Shown here: positions 39,067-52,550 of the stretch, in pieces
Layout of the letters: every line of letters begins with the position of its first letter
How positions within the stretch are numbered: position 1 is the first letter of the stretch
NCBI GenBank assembly: GCA_964057225.1
Contig: OZ059895.1
Location: 21,958,688-22,022,687 of the forward strand
Direction of reading: 5' to 3'
Length of the DNA: 64,000 nucleotides
Origin: Auanema rhodensis
Taxonomy: Eukaryota > Nematoda > Chromadorea > Rhabditida > Rhabditidae
Notes under the pieces: generated by a model
The model's database searches: none
Told to the model about the DNA's origin: nothing
Seen by the model: the letters and a program-made list of their open reading frames with translations, nothing else
Made by a program: the position numbers and the translations under genes

Positions 39067-41530
39067 ATGCTAATTAAGTGTACACGTGATGTGCACTTGG
39101 TATGTAACTCGCTTCACGTCAAAGATAAAGAGATGCGGTTTTCAAAATTAGATTTCGCATGTCCATATAAGTCTCAAAACAAATTTTTATTGATATTGGT
39201 GCATGGTAACCATGACTTCGAAATTTACGTGAACTTTAATTTATGCTAATTAAGTGTACACATGCTGTGCACTTGGTATGTAACTCGCTTCACGTCAAAG
39301 ATAAAGAGATGCGGTTTTCAAAATTAGATTCCCCATGTCCATATTAGTCTAAAAACAAATTTTTATTAATATTGGTGCATGGTAACCATGACTTTAAAAT
39401 TTACGTGAACTTTAATTTATGCTAATTAAGTGTACACGTGATGTGCACTTGGTATGTAACTCGCTTCACGTGAAAGATAAAGAGATGCGGTTTTCAAAAT
39501 TAGATTCCCCATGTCCATATTAGTCTAAAAACAAATTTTTATTGATATTGGTGCATGGTAACCATGACTTTAAAATTTACGTGAACTTTAATTTATGCTA
39601 ATTAAGTGCACACATGATGTGCACTTGGTATGTAACTCGCTTCACGTCAAAGATAAAGAGATGCGGTTTTCAAAATTAGATTTCGCATGTCCATATTAGT
39701 CTAAAAACAAATTTTTATTGATATTGGTGCATGGTAACCATGACTTTAAAATTTACGTGAACTTTAATTTATGCTAATTTAGTGTACACATGATGTGCAC
39801 TTGGTATGTAACTCGCTTCACGTCAAAGATAAAGAGATGCGGTTTTCAAAATTAGATTCCCCATGTCCATATTAGTCTAAAAACAAATTTTTATTGATAT
39901 TGGTGGATGGTAACCATGACTTTGAAATTTACGTGAACTTTAATTTATGCTAATTAAGTGCACACATGATGTGCACTTGGTATGTAACTCGCTTCACGTG
40001 AAAGATAAAGGGATGCGGTTTTCAAAATTAGATTTCGCATGTCCATTTTAGTCTAAAAACAAATTGTTATTGATATTGGTGCATGGTAACCATGACTTTA
40101 AAATTTACGTGAACTTTAATTTATGCTAATTAAGTGTACACATGATGTGCACTTGGTATGTAACTCGCTTCAAGTGAAAGATAAAGAGATGCGGTTTTCA
40201 AAATTAGATTTCGCATGTCCATATTAGTCTAAAAACAAATTTTTATTGATATTGGTGCATGGTAACCATGACTTTGAAAATTACGTGAACTTTAATTTAT
40301 GCTAATTAAGTGTACACGTGATGTGCATTTGGTATGTAACTCGCTTCACGTCAAAGATAAAGAGATGCGGTTTTCAAAATTAGATTTCGCATGTCCATAT
40401 AAGTCTCAAAACAAATTTTTATTGATATTGGTGCATGGTAACCATGACTTTGAAATTTACGTGAACTTTAATTTATGCTAATTAAGTGTACACATGCTGT
40501 GCACTTGGTATGTAACTCGCTTCACGTCAAAGATAAAGAGATGCGGTTTTCAAAATTAGATTCCCCATGTCCATATTAGTCTAAAAACAAATTTTTATTA
40601 ATATTGGTGCATGGTAACCATGACTTTAAAATTTACGTGAACTTTAATTTATGCTAATTAAGTGTACACGTGATGTGCACTTGGTATGTAACTCGCTTCA
40701 CGTGAAAGATAAAGAGATGCGGTTTTCAAAATTAGATTCCCCATGTCCATATTAGTCTAAAAACAAATTTTCATTGATATTGGTGCATGGTAACCATGAC
40801 TTTAAAATTTACGTGAACTTTAATTTATGCTAATTAAGTGTACACATGATGTGCACTTGGTATGTAACTCGCTTCACGTCAAAGATAAAGAGATGAGGTT
40901 TTCAAAATTAGATTCCCCATGTCCATATTAGTCTAAAAACAAATTTTTATTGATATTGGTGCATGGTAACCATGACTTTAAAATTTACGTGAACTTTAAT
41001 TTATGCTAATTAAGTGTACACATGATGTGCACTTGGTATGTAACTCGCTTCACGTCAAAGATAAAGAGATGCGGTTTTCAAAATTAGATTCCCCATGTCC
41101 ATATTAGTCTAAAAACAAATTTTTATTGATATTGGTGGATGGTAACCATGACTTTGAAATTTACGTGAACTTTAATTTATGCTAATTAAGTGCACACATG
41201 ATGTGCACTTGGTATGTAACTCGCTTCACGTGAAAGATAAAGGGATGCGGTTTTCAAAATTAGATTTCGCATGTCCATTTTAGTCTAAAAACAAATTGTT
41301 ATTGATATTGGTGCATGGTAACCATGACTTTAAAATTTACGTGAACTTTAATTTATGCTAATTAAGTGTACACATGATGTGCACTTGGTATGTAACTCGC
41401 TTCAAGTGAAAGATAAAGAGATGCGGTTTTCAAAATTAGATTTCGCATGTCCATATTAGTCTAAAAACAAATTTTTATTGATATTGGTGCATGGTAACCA
41501 TGACTTTGAAAATTACGTGAACTTTAATTT
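39067..41530 (+). repeat. Two adjacent seven-monomer HOR units (39067-40298, 40299-41530)
   Basis: The first follows the order of 33963-35194. The second differs at its fourth and fifth monomers, with TTTTCATTGAT near 40769 and GATGAGGTTTTC near 40893, and it carries GATGTGCATTTGG near 40321. All of these second-unit changes recur exactly 1232 bp later, so it was itself duplicated. Confidence 0.86.
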
Positions 41531-42410
41531 ATGCTAATTAAGTGTACACGTGATGTGCATTTGGTATGTAACTCGCTTCACGTCAAAGATAAAGAGATGC
41601 GGTTTTCAAAATTAGATTTCGCATGTCCATATAAGTCTCAAAACAAATTTTTATTGATATTGGTGCATGGTAACCATGACTTTGAAATTTACGTGAACTT
41701 TAATTTATGCTAATTAAGTGTACACATGCTGTGCACTTGGTATGTAACTCGCTTCACGTCAAAGATAAAGAGATGCGGTTTTCAAAATTAGATTCCCCAT
41801 GTCCATATTAGTCTAAAAACAAATTTTTATTAATATTGGTGCATGGTAACCATGACTTTAAAATTTACGTGAACTTTAATTTATGCTAATTAAGTGTACA
41901 CGTGATGTGCACTTGGTATGTAACTCGCTTCACGTGAAAGATAAAGAGATGCGGTTTTCAAAATTAGATTCCCCATGTCCATATTAGTCTAAAAACAAAT
42001 TTTCATTGATATTGGTGCATGGTAACCATGACTTTAAAATTTACGTGAACTTTAATTTATGCTAATTAAGTGTACACATGATGTGCACTTGGTATGTAAC
42101 TCGCTTCACGTCAAAGATAAAGAGATGAGGTTTTCAAAATTAGATTCCCCATGTCCATATTAGTCTAAAAACAAATTTTTATTGATATTGGTGCATGGTA
42201 ACCATGACTTTAAAATTTACGTGAACTTTAATTTATGCTAATTAAGTGTACACATGATGTGCACTTGGTATGTAACTCGCTTCACGTCAAAGATAAAGAG
42301 ATGCGGTTTTCAAAATTAGATTCCCCATGTCCATATTAGTCTAAAAACAAATTTTTATTAATATTGGTGCATGGTAACCATGACTTTGAAATTTACGTGA
42401 ACTTTAATTT
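41531..42410 (+). repeat. Seven-monomer HOR unit, truncated to five monomers
   Basis: Begins as a copy of 40299-41530 (GATGTGCATTTGG near 41553, TTTTCATTGAT near 42001, GATGAGGTTTTC near 42125) and is then replaced by a run of near-identical single monomers. Confidence 0.82.
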
Positions 42411-43290
42411 ATGCTAATTAAGTGTACACGTGATGTGCACTTGGTATGTAACTTGCTTCACGTGAAAGATAAAGAGATGCGGTTTTCAAAATTAGATTTC
42501 GCATGTCCATATTAGTCTAAAAACAAATTTTTATTGATATTGGTGCATGGTAACCATGACTTTGAAATTTACGTGAACTTTAATTTATGCTAATTAAGTG
42601 TACACATGATGTGCACTTGGTATGTAACTTGCTTCACGTGAAAGATAAAGAGATGCGGTTTTCAAAATTAGATTTCGCATGTCCATATTAGTCTAAAAAC
42701 AAATTTTTATTGATATTGGTGCATGGTAACCATGACTTTGAAATTTACGTGAACTTTAATTTATGCTAATTAAGTGTACACGTGATGTGCACTTGGTATG
42801 TAACTTGCTTCACGTGAAAGATAAAGAGATGCGGTTTTCAAAATTAGATTTCGCATGTCCATATTAGTCTAAAAACAAATTTTTATTAATATTGGTGCAT
42901 GGTAACCATGACTTTGAAATTTACGTGAACTTTAATTTATGCTAATTAAGTGTACACGTGATGTGCACTTGGTATGTAACTTGCTTCACGTGAAAGATAA
43001 AGAGATGCGGTTTTCAAAATTAGATTTCGCATGTCCATATTAGTCTAAAAACAAATTTTTATTGATATTGGTGCATGGTAACCATGACTTTGAAATTTAC
43101 GTGAACTTTAATTTATGCTAATTAAGTGTACACGTGATGTGCACTTGGTATGTAACTTGCTTCACGTGAAAGATAAAGAGATGCGGTTTTCAAAATTAGA
43201 TTTCGCATGTCCATATTAGTCTAAAAACAAATTTTTATTGATATTGGTGCATGGTAACCATGACTTTGAAATTTACGTGAACTTTAATTT
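42411..43290 (+). repeat. Run of five near-identical satellite B monomers
   Basis: Five consecutive units carry AACTTGCTTCACGTG (at about 42451, 42627, 42803, 42979 and 43155) and otherwise differ at only a few bases. Elsewhere in B1 this variant is isolated among other types. The run is a monomer-scale amplification inside a multi-monomer HOR. The sequence rejoins the 7-mer pattern for four monomers after 43291. Confidence 0.82.
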
Positions 43291-43994
43291 ATGCTAATTA
43301 AGTGTACACATGATGTGCACTTGGTATGTAACTCGCTTCAAGTGAAAGATAAAGAGATGCGGTTTTCAAAATTAGATTTCGCATGTCCATATTAGTCTAA
43401 AAACAAATTTTTATTGATATTGGTGCATGGTAACCATGACTTTAAAATTTACGTGAACTTTAATTTATGCTAATTTAGTGTACACATGATGTGCACTTGG
43501 TATGTAACTCGCTTCACGTCAAAGATAAAGAGATGCGGTTTTCAAAATTAGATTCCCCATGTCCATATTAGTCTAAAAACAAATTTTTATTGATATTGGT
43601 GGATGGTAACCATGACTTTGAAATTTACGTGAACTTTAATTTATGCTAATTAAGTGCACACATGATGTGCACTTGGTATGTAACTCGCTTCACGTGAAAG
43701 ATAAAGGGATGCGGTTTTCAAAATTAGATTTCGCATGTCCATTTTAGTCTAAAAACAAATTGTTATTGATATTGGTGCATGGTAACCATGACTTTAAAAT
43801 TTACGTGAACTTTAATTTATGCTAATTAAGTGTACACATGATGTGCACTTGGTATGTAACTCGCTTCAAGTGAAAGATAAAGAGATGCGGTTTTCAAAAT
43901 TAGATTTCGCATGTCCATATTAGTCTAAAAACAAATTTTTATTGATATTGGTGCATGGTAACCATGACTTTGAAAATTACGTGAACTTTAATTT

Positions 43995-45226
43995 ATGCTA
44001 ATTAAGTGTACACGTGATGTGCACTTGGTATGTAACTCGCTTCACGTCAAAGATAAAGAGATGCGGTTTTCAAAATTAGATTTCGCATGTCCATATAAGT
44101 CTCAAAACAAATTTTTATTGATATTGGTGCATGGTAACCATGACTTTGAAATTTACGTGAACTTTAATTTATGCTAATTAAGTGTACACATGCTGTGCAC
44201 TTGGTATGTAACTCGCTTCACGTCAAAGATAAAGAGATGCGGTTTTCAAAATTAGATTCCCCATGTCCATATTAGTCTAAAAACAAATTTTTATTAATAT
44301 TGGTGCATGGTAACCATGACTTTAAAATTTACGTGAACTTTAATTTATGCTAATTAAGTGTACACGTGATGTGCACTTGGTATGTAACTCGCTTCACGTG
44401 AAAGATAAAGAGATGCGGTTTTCAAAATTAGATTCCCCATGTCCATATTAGTCTAAAAACAAATTTTTATTGATATTGGTGCATGGTAACCATGACTTTA
44501 AAATTTACGTGAACTTTAATTTATGCTAATTAAGTGCACACATGATGTGCACTTGGTATGTAACTCGCTTCACGTCAAAGATAAAGAGATGCGGTTTTCA
44601 AAATTAGATTTCGCATGTCCATAATAGTCTAAAAACAAATTTTTATTGATATTGGTGCATGGTAACCATGACTTTAAAATTTACGTGAACTTTAATTTGT
44701 GCTAATTTAGTGTACACATGATGTGCACTTGGTATGTAACTCGCTTCACGTCAAAGATAAAGAGATGCGGTTTTCAAAATTAGATTCCCCATGTCCATAT
44801 TAGTCTAAAAACAAATTTTTATTGATATTGGTGGATGGTAACCATGACTTTGAAATTTACGTGAACTTTAATTTATGCTAATTAAGTGCACACATGATGT
44901 GCACTTGGTATGTAACTCGCTTCACGTGAAAGATAAAGGGATGCGGTTTTCAAAATTAGATTTCGCATGTCCATTTTAGTCTAAAAACAAATTGTTATTG
45001 ATATTGGTGCATGGTAACCATGACTTTAAAATTTACGTGAACTTTAATTTATGCTAATTAAGTGTACACATGATGTGCACTTGGTATGTAACTCGCTTCA
45101 AGTGAAAGATAAAGAGATGCGGTTTTCAAAATTAGATTTCGCATGTCCATATTAGTCTAAAAACAAATTTTTATTGATATTGGTGCATGGTAACCATGAC
45201 TTTGAAAATTACGTGAACTTTAATTT
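43995..45226 (+). repeat. Seven-monomer HOR unit, last complete copy
   Basis: Follows the order of 33963-35194 and 39067-40298, with GTCTCAAAAC, CATGCTG, TAATTTAGTG, CCATTTTAGTC and GAAAATTACG in register. A further copy starts at 45227 and decays within two monomers. Confidence 0.86.
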
Positions 45227-47569
45227 ATGCTAATTAAGTGTACACGTGATGTGCACTTGGTATGTAACTCGCTTCACGTCAAAGATAAAGAGATGCGGTT
45301 TTCAAAATTAGATTTCGCATGTCCATATAAGTCTCAAAACAAATTTTTATTGATATTGGTGCATGGTAACCATGACTTTGAAATTTACGTGAACTTTAAT
45401 TTATGCTAATTAAGTGTACACATGCTGTGCACTTGGTATGTAACTCGCTTCACGTCAAAGATAAAGAGATGCGGTTTTCAAAATTAGATTCCCCATGTCC
45501 ATATTAGTCTGAAAACAAATTTTATTAATATTGGTGCATGGTAACCATGACTTTAAAATTTACGTGAAGTTTAATTTATGCTAATTAAGTGTACACATGA
45601 TGTGCACTTGGTATGTAACTCGCTTCACGTCAAAGATAAAGAGATGCGGTTTTCAAAATTAGATTCCCCATGTCCATATTAGTCTAAAAACGAATTTTTA
45701 TTGATATTGGTGCATGGTAACCATGACTTTAAAATTTACGTGAACTTTAATTTATGCTAATTAAGTGTACACATGATGTGCACTTGGTATGTAACTCGCT
45801 TCACGTGAAAGATAAAGAGATGCGGTTTTCAAAATTAGATTCCCCATGTCCATATTAGTCTAAAAACAAATTTTTATTGATATTGGTGCATGGTAACCAT
45901 GACTTTAAAATTTACGTGAACTTTAATTTATGCTAATTAAGTGTACACATGATGTGCACTTGGTATGTAACTCGCTTCACGTGAAAGATAAAGAGATGCG
46001 GTTTTCAAAATTAGATTCCCCATGTCCATATTAGTCTAAAAACATATTTTTATTAATATTGGTGCATGGTAACCATGACTTTGAAATTTACGTGAACTTT
46101 AATTTATGCTAATTAAGTGTACACATGATGTGCACTTGGTATGTAACTCGCTTCACGTGAAAGATAAAGAGATGCGGTTTTCAAAATTAGATTCCCCATG
46201 TCCATATTAGTCTAAAAACAAATTTTTATTGATATTGGTGCATGGTAACCATGACTTTAAAATTTACGTGAACTTTAATTTATGCTAATTAAGTGTACAC
46301 ATGATGTGCACTTGGTATGTAACTCGCTTCACGTCAAAGATAAAGAGATGAGGTTTTCAAAATTAGATTCCCCATGTCCATATTAGTCTAAAAACAAATT
46401 TTTATTGATATTGGTGCATGGTAACCATGACTTTAAAATTTACGTGAACTTTAATTTATGCTAATTAAGTGTACACATGATGTGCACTTGGTATGTAACT
46501 CGCTTCACGTCAAAGATAAAGAGATGCGGTTTTCAAAATTAGATTCCCCATGTCCATATTAGTCTAAAAACAAATTTTTATTAATATTGGTGCATGGTAA
46601 CCATGACTTTGAAATTTACGTGAACTTTAATTTATGCTAATTAAGTGTACACATGATGTGCACTTGGTATGTAACTCGCTTCAAGTGAAAGATAAAGAGA
46701 TGCGGTTTTCAAAATTAGATTTCGCATGTCCATATTAGTCTAAAAACAAATTTTTATTGATATTGGTGCATGGTAACCATGACTTTAAAATTTACGTGAA
46801 CTTTAATTTATGCTAATTAAGTGTACACATGATGTGCACTTGGTATGTAACTCGCTTCACGTCAAAGATAAAGAGATGCGGTTTTCAAAATTAGATTCCC
46901 CATGTCCATATAAGTCTAAAAACAAATTTTTATTAATATTGGTGCATGGTAACCATGACTTTGAAATTTACGTGAACTTTAATTTATGCTAATTAAGTGT
47001 ACACATGCTGTGCACTTGGTATGTAACTCGCTTCACGTTAAAGATAAAGAGATGCGGTTTTCAAAATTAGATTCCCCATGTCCATATTAGTCTAAAAACA
47101 ATTTTTTATCAATATTGGTGCATGGTAACCATGACTTTGAAATTTACGTGAACTTTAATTTATGCTAATTAAGTGTACAAATGATGTGCGCTTGGTATGT
47201 AACTCTCTTCACGTGAAAGATAAAGAGATGCGGTTTTCAAAATTAGATTCCTCATGTCCATATTAGTCTAAAAACGAATTTTTATTGATATTGGTGCATG
47301 GTAACTATGACTTTGAAATTTACGTGAACTTTAATTTATGCTAATTAAGTGTACACATGATGTGCACTTGGTATGTAACTCGCTTCAAGTGAAAGATAAA
47401 GAGATGCGCTTTTCAAAATTAGATTTCGCATGTCCATATTAGTCTAAAAACAAATTTTTATTGATATTGGTGCATGGTAACCATGACTTTAAAATTTACG
47501 TGAACTTTAATTTATGCTAATTAAGTGTACACATGATGTGCACTTGGTATGTAACTCGCTTCACGTCAA

Positions 47570-48400
47570 AGATAAAGAGATGCGGTTTTCAAAATTAGAT
47601 TCCCCATGTCCATGTTAGTCTAAAAACAAATTTCTATTAATATTGGTGCATGGTAACTATGACTTTGAAATTTACGTGAACTTTAATTTATGCTAATTAA
47701 GTGTACACATGATGTGCACTTGGTATGTAACTCGCTTCAAGTGAAAGATAAAGAGATGCGCTTTTCAAAATTAGATTTCGCATGTCCATATTAGTCTAAA
47801 AACAAATTTTTATTGATATTGGTGCATGGTAACCATGACTTTAAAATTTACGTGAACTTTAATTTATGCTAATTAAGTGTACACATGATGTGCACTTGGT
47901 ATGTAACTCGCTTCACGTCAAAGATAAAGAGATGCGGTTTTCAAAATTAGATTCCCCATGTCCATATTAGTCTAAAAACAAATTTTTATGAATATTGGTG
48001 CATGGTAACCATGACTTTGAAATTTACGTGAACTTTAATTTATGCTAATTAAGTGTACACATGATGTGCACTTGGTATGTAACTCGCTTCACGTCAAAGA
48101 TAAAGAGATGCGGTTTTGAAAATTAGATTCCCCATGTCCATATTAGTCTAAAAACAAATTTTTATTAATATTGGTGCATGGTAACCATGACTTTGAAATT
48201 TACGTGAACTTTAATTTATGCTAATTAAGTGTACACATGATGTGCACTTGGTATGTAACTCGCTTCACGTCAAAGATAAAGAGATGCGGTTTTCAAAATT
48301 AGATTCCCCATGTCCATATTAGTCTAAAAACAATTTTTTATCAATATTGGTGCATGGTAACCATGACTTTGAAATTTACGTGAACTTTAATTTTTGCTAA
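47570..48400 (+). repeat. B2 block, copy 1 (paired with about 49680-50510)
   Basis: About five monomers recur 2112 bp (12 monomers) downstream. Shared markers are CCATGTTAGTC (47612/49724), TTTTTATGAATATTGG (47984/50096) and GTTTTGAAAATT (48114/50226). The first part appears a third time near 52540. Confidence 0.78.
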
Positions 48401-50159
48401 TTAAGTGTACACATGATGTGCACTTGGTATGTAACTCGCTTCACGTCAAAGATAAAGAGATGCGGTTTTCAAAATTAGATTCCCCATGTCCATATTAGTC
48501 TAAAAACAAATTTTTATTAATATTGGTGCATGGTAACCATGACTTTGAATTTTACGTGAACTTTAATTTATGCTAATTAAGTGTACACATGATGTGCACT
48601 TGGTATGTAACTCGCTTCAAGTGAAAGATAAAGAGATGTGGTTTTCAAAATTAGATTTCGCATGTCCATATTAGTCTAAAAACAAATTTTTATTGATATT
48701 GGTGCATGGTAACCATGACTTTAAAATTTACGTGAACTTTAATTTATGCTAATTAAGTGTACACATGATGTGCACTTGGTATGTAACTCGCTTCACGTCA
48801 AAGATAAAGAGATGCGGTTTTTAAAATTAGATTCCCCATGTCCATATAAGTCTAAAAACAAATTTTTATTAATATTGGTGCATGGTAACCATGACTTTGA
48901 AATTTACGTGAACTTTAATTTATGCTAATTAAGTGTACACATGCTGTGCACTTGGTATGTAACTCGCTTCACGTCAAAGATAAAGAGATGCGGTTTTCAA
49001 AATTAGATTCCCCATGTCCATATAAGTCTAAAAACAAATTTTTATTAATATTGGTGCATGGTAACCATGACTTTAAAATTTACGTGAACTTCAATTTATG
49101 CTAATTAAGTGTACACGTGATGTGCGCTTGGTATGTAACTCTCTTCACGTGAAAGGTAAAGAGATGTGGTTTTCAAAATTAGATTCCTCATGTCCATATT
49201 AGTCTAAAAACGAATTTTTATTGATATTGGTGCATGGTAACCATGACTTTAAAATTTACGTGAACTTTAATTTATGCTAATTAAGTGTACACATGATGTG
49301 CACTTGGTATGTAACTTGCTTCACGTCAAAGATAAAGAGATGCGGTTTTCAAAATTAGATTCCCCATGTCCATTTTAGTCTAAAAACGAATTTTTATTGA
49401 TATTGGTGGATGGTAACCATGACTTTAAAACTTACGTGAACTTCAATTTATGCTAATTAAGTGTACACGTGATGTGCACTTGGTATGTAACTCGCTTCAC
49501 GTGAAAGATAAAGAGATGCGGTTTTCAAAATTAGATTCCTCATGTCCATATTAGTCTAAGAACGAATTTTTATTGATATTGGTGCATGGTAACCATGACT
49601 TTAAAATTTACGTGAACTTTAATTTATGCTAATTAAGTGTACACATGATGTGCACTTGGTATGTAACTCGCTTCACGTCAAAGATAAAGAGATGCGGTTT
49701 TCAAAATTAGATTCCCCATGTCCATGTTAGTCTAAAAACAAATTTCTATTAATATTGGTGCATGGTAACTATGACTTTGAAATTTACGTGAACTTTAATT
49801 TATGCTAATTAAGTGTACACATGATGTGCACTTGGTATGTAACTCGCTTCAAGTGAAAGATAAAGAGATGCGCTTTTCAAAATTAGATTTCGCATGTCCA
49901 TATTAGTCTAAAAACAAATTTTTATTGATATTGGTGCATGGTAACCATGACTTTAAAATTTACGTGAACTTTAATTTATGCTAATTAAGTGTACACATGA
50001 TGTGCACTTGGTATGTAACTCGCTTCACGTCAAAGATAAAGAGATGCGGTTTTCAAAATTAGATTCCCCATGTCCATATTAGTCTAAAAACAAATTTTTA
50101 TGAATATTGGTGCATGGTAACCATGACTTTGAAATTTACGTGAACTTTAATTTATGCTA

Positions 50160-50870
50160 ATTAAGTGTACACATGATGTGCACTTGGTATGTAACTCGCT
50201 TCACGTCAAAGATAAAGAGATGCGGTTTTGAAAATTAGATTCCCCATGTCCATATTAGTCTAAAAACAAATTTTTATTAATATTGGTGCATGGTAACCAT
50301 GACTTTGAAATTTACGTGAACTTTAATTTATGCTAATTAAGTGTACACATGATGTGCACTTGGTAAGTAACTCGCTTCACGTCAAAGATAAAGAGATGCG
50401 GTTTTCAAAATTAGATTCCCCATGTCCATATTAGTCTAAAAACAATTTTTTATCAATATTGGTGCATGGTAACCATGACTTTGAAATTTACGTGAATTTT
50501 TATTTATGCTAATTAAGTGTACACATGATGTGCACTTGGTATGTAACTCGCTTCACGTCAAAGATAAAGAGATGCGGTTTTGAAAATTAGATTCCCCATG
50601 TCCATATTAGTCTAAAAACAAATTTTTATTAATATTGGTGCATGGTAACCATGACTTTGAAATTTACGTGAACTTTAATTTATGCTAATTAAGTGTACAC
50701 ATGATGTGCACTTGGTAAGTAACTCGCTTCACGTCAAAGATAAAGAGATGCGGTTTTCAAAATTAGATTCCCCATGTCCATATTAGTCTAAAAACAATTT
50801 TTTATCAATATTGGTGCATGGTAACCATGACTTTGAAATTTACGTGAACTTTAATTTTTGCTAATTAAGT
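50160..50870 (+). repeat. Two-monomer (352-bp) tandem duplication in B2
   Basis: GTTTTGAAAATT at 50226 and 50578 and TTGGTAAGTAAC at 50360 and 50712 recur with 352-bp spacing. Confidence 0.75.
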
Positions 50871-51839
50871 GTACACATGCTGTGCGCTTGGTATGTAACT
50901 CTCTTCACGTGAAAGATAAAGAGATGCGGTTTCCAAAATTAGATTCCCCATGTCCATATTAGTCTAAAAACAAATTTTTATTAATATTGGTGCATGGTAA
51001 CTATGACTTTGAAATTTACGTGAACTTTAATTTATGCTAATTAAGTGTACACATGATGTGCACTTGGTATGTAACTCGCTTCACGTCAAAGATAAAGAGA
51101 TGCGGTTTTCAAAATTAGATTCCCCATGTCCATATTAGTCTAAAAACAAATTTTTATTAATATTGGTGCATGGTAACCATGACTTTGAAATTTACGTGAA
51201 CTTTAATTTATGCTAATTAAGTGTACACATGATGTGCACTTGGTATGTAACTCGCTTCACGTCAAAGATAAAAAGATGAGGTTTTCAAAATTAGATTCCC
51301 CATGTCCATATTAGTCTAAAAACAAATTTTTATTAATATTGGTGCATGGTAACCATGACTTTGAAATTTACGTGAACTTTAATTTATGCTAATTAAGTGT
51401 ACACATGATGTGCGCTTGGTATGTAACTCGCTTCACGTGAAAGATAAAGAGATGCGGTTTCCAAAATTAGATTCCCCATGTCCATATTAGTCTAAAAACA
51501 ATTTTTTATCAATATTGGTGCATGGTAACCATGACTTTGAAATTTACGTGAACTTTAATTTATGCTAATTAAGTGTACACATGATGTGCGCTTGGTATGT
51601 AACTCTCTTCACGTGAAAGATAAAGAGATGCGGTTTTCAAAATTAGATTCCTCATGTCCATATTAGTCTAAAAACGAATTTTTATTGATATTAATGCATG
51701 GTAACCATGACTTTAAAATTTACGTGAACTTTAATTTATGCTAATTAAGTGTACACATGATATGCACTTGGTATGTAACTCGCTTCACGTCAAAGATAAA
51801 GAGATGCGGTTTTCAAAATTAGATTCCCCATGTCCATAT

Positions 51840-52550
51840 TAGCCTAAAAACAAATTTTTTATTGATATTGGTGCATGGTAACCATGACTTTGAAATTTAC
51901 GTGAACTTTAATTTATGCTAATTAAGTGTACACGTGATGTGCACTTGGTATGTAACTCGCTTCACGTGAAAGATAAAGAGATGCGGTTTTCAAAATTAGA
52001 TTCCCCATGTCCATATTAGTCTAAACACAAATTTTTATTGATATTGGTGCATGGTAACCATGACTTTGAAATTTACGTGAACTTTAATTTATGCTAATTA
52101 AGTGTACACGTGATGTGCACTTGGTATGTAACTCGCTTCACGTGAAAGATAAAAAGATGCGGTTTTCAAAATTAGATTCCCCATGTCCATGTTAGTCTAA
52201 AAACAAATTTTTTATTGATATTGGTGCATGGTAACCATGACTTTGAAATTTACGTGAACTTTAATTTATGCTAATTAAGTGTACACGTGATGTGCACTTG
52301 GTATGTAACTCGCTTCACGTGAAAGATAAAGAGATGCGGTTTTCAAAATTAGATTCCCCATGTCCATATTAGTCTAAACACAAATTTTTATTGATATTGG
52401 TGCATGGTAACCATGACTTTGAAATTTACGTGAACTTTAATTTATGCTAATTAAGTGTACACGTGATGTGCACTTGGTATGTAACTCGCTTCACGTGAAA
52501 GATAAAAAGATGCGGTTTTCAAAATTAGATTCCCCATGTCCATGTTAGTC
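51840..52550 (+). repeat. Two-monomer tandem duplication with a 1-bp insertion
   Basis: CTAAACACAAAT near 52021 and 52374 and AAAAAGATGCGG near 52151 and 52505 repeat with about 353-bp spacing. The extra base is the sixth T in AAATTTTTTATTG. Confidence 0.72.

Larger units (their letters stand above)
13137..45520 (+). repeat. Satellite B domain B1: exact 176-bp period, layered HORs
   Basis: Equivalent monomer starts at 13195 and 45227 are 32032 bp apart, which is 182 x 176 exactly. Every recognisable start between them also falls on this grid, so no net indel is visible in 182 units. Variation is by substitutions at a limited set of positions, in linked combinations that recur in blocks. The first length change is the loss of one T near 45520. 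Several variants, notably GTGCACACATG, occur here and were not seen beyond this domain. Confidence 0.9.

Noticed and set aside
13547-49104. Recurrent 60-codon open frames starting at ATGCTAATT, seen in 35 satellite B monomers
   Set aside because: They are the same piece of the monomer each time and overlap the next unit by 7 bases. Since 176 is not divisible by 3, the frame is lost at each unit. Presence depends only on a T-to-A change turning TATTAGTC into TATAAGTC. Nothing supports translation.
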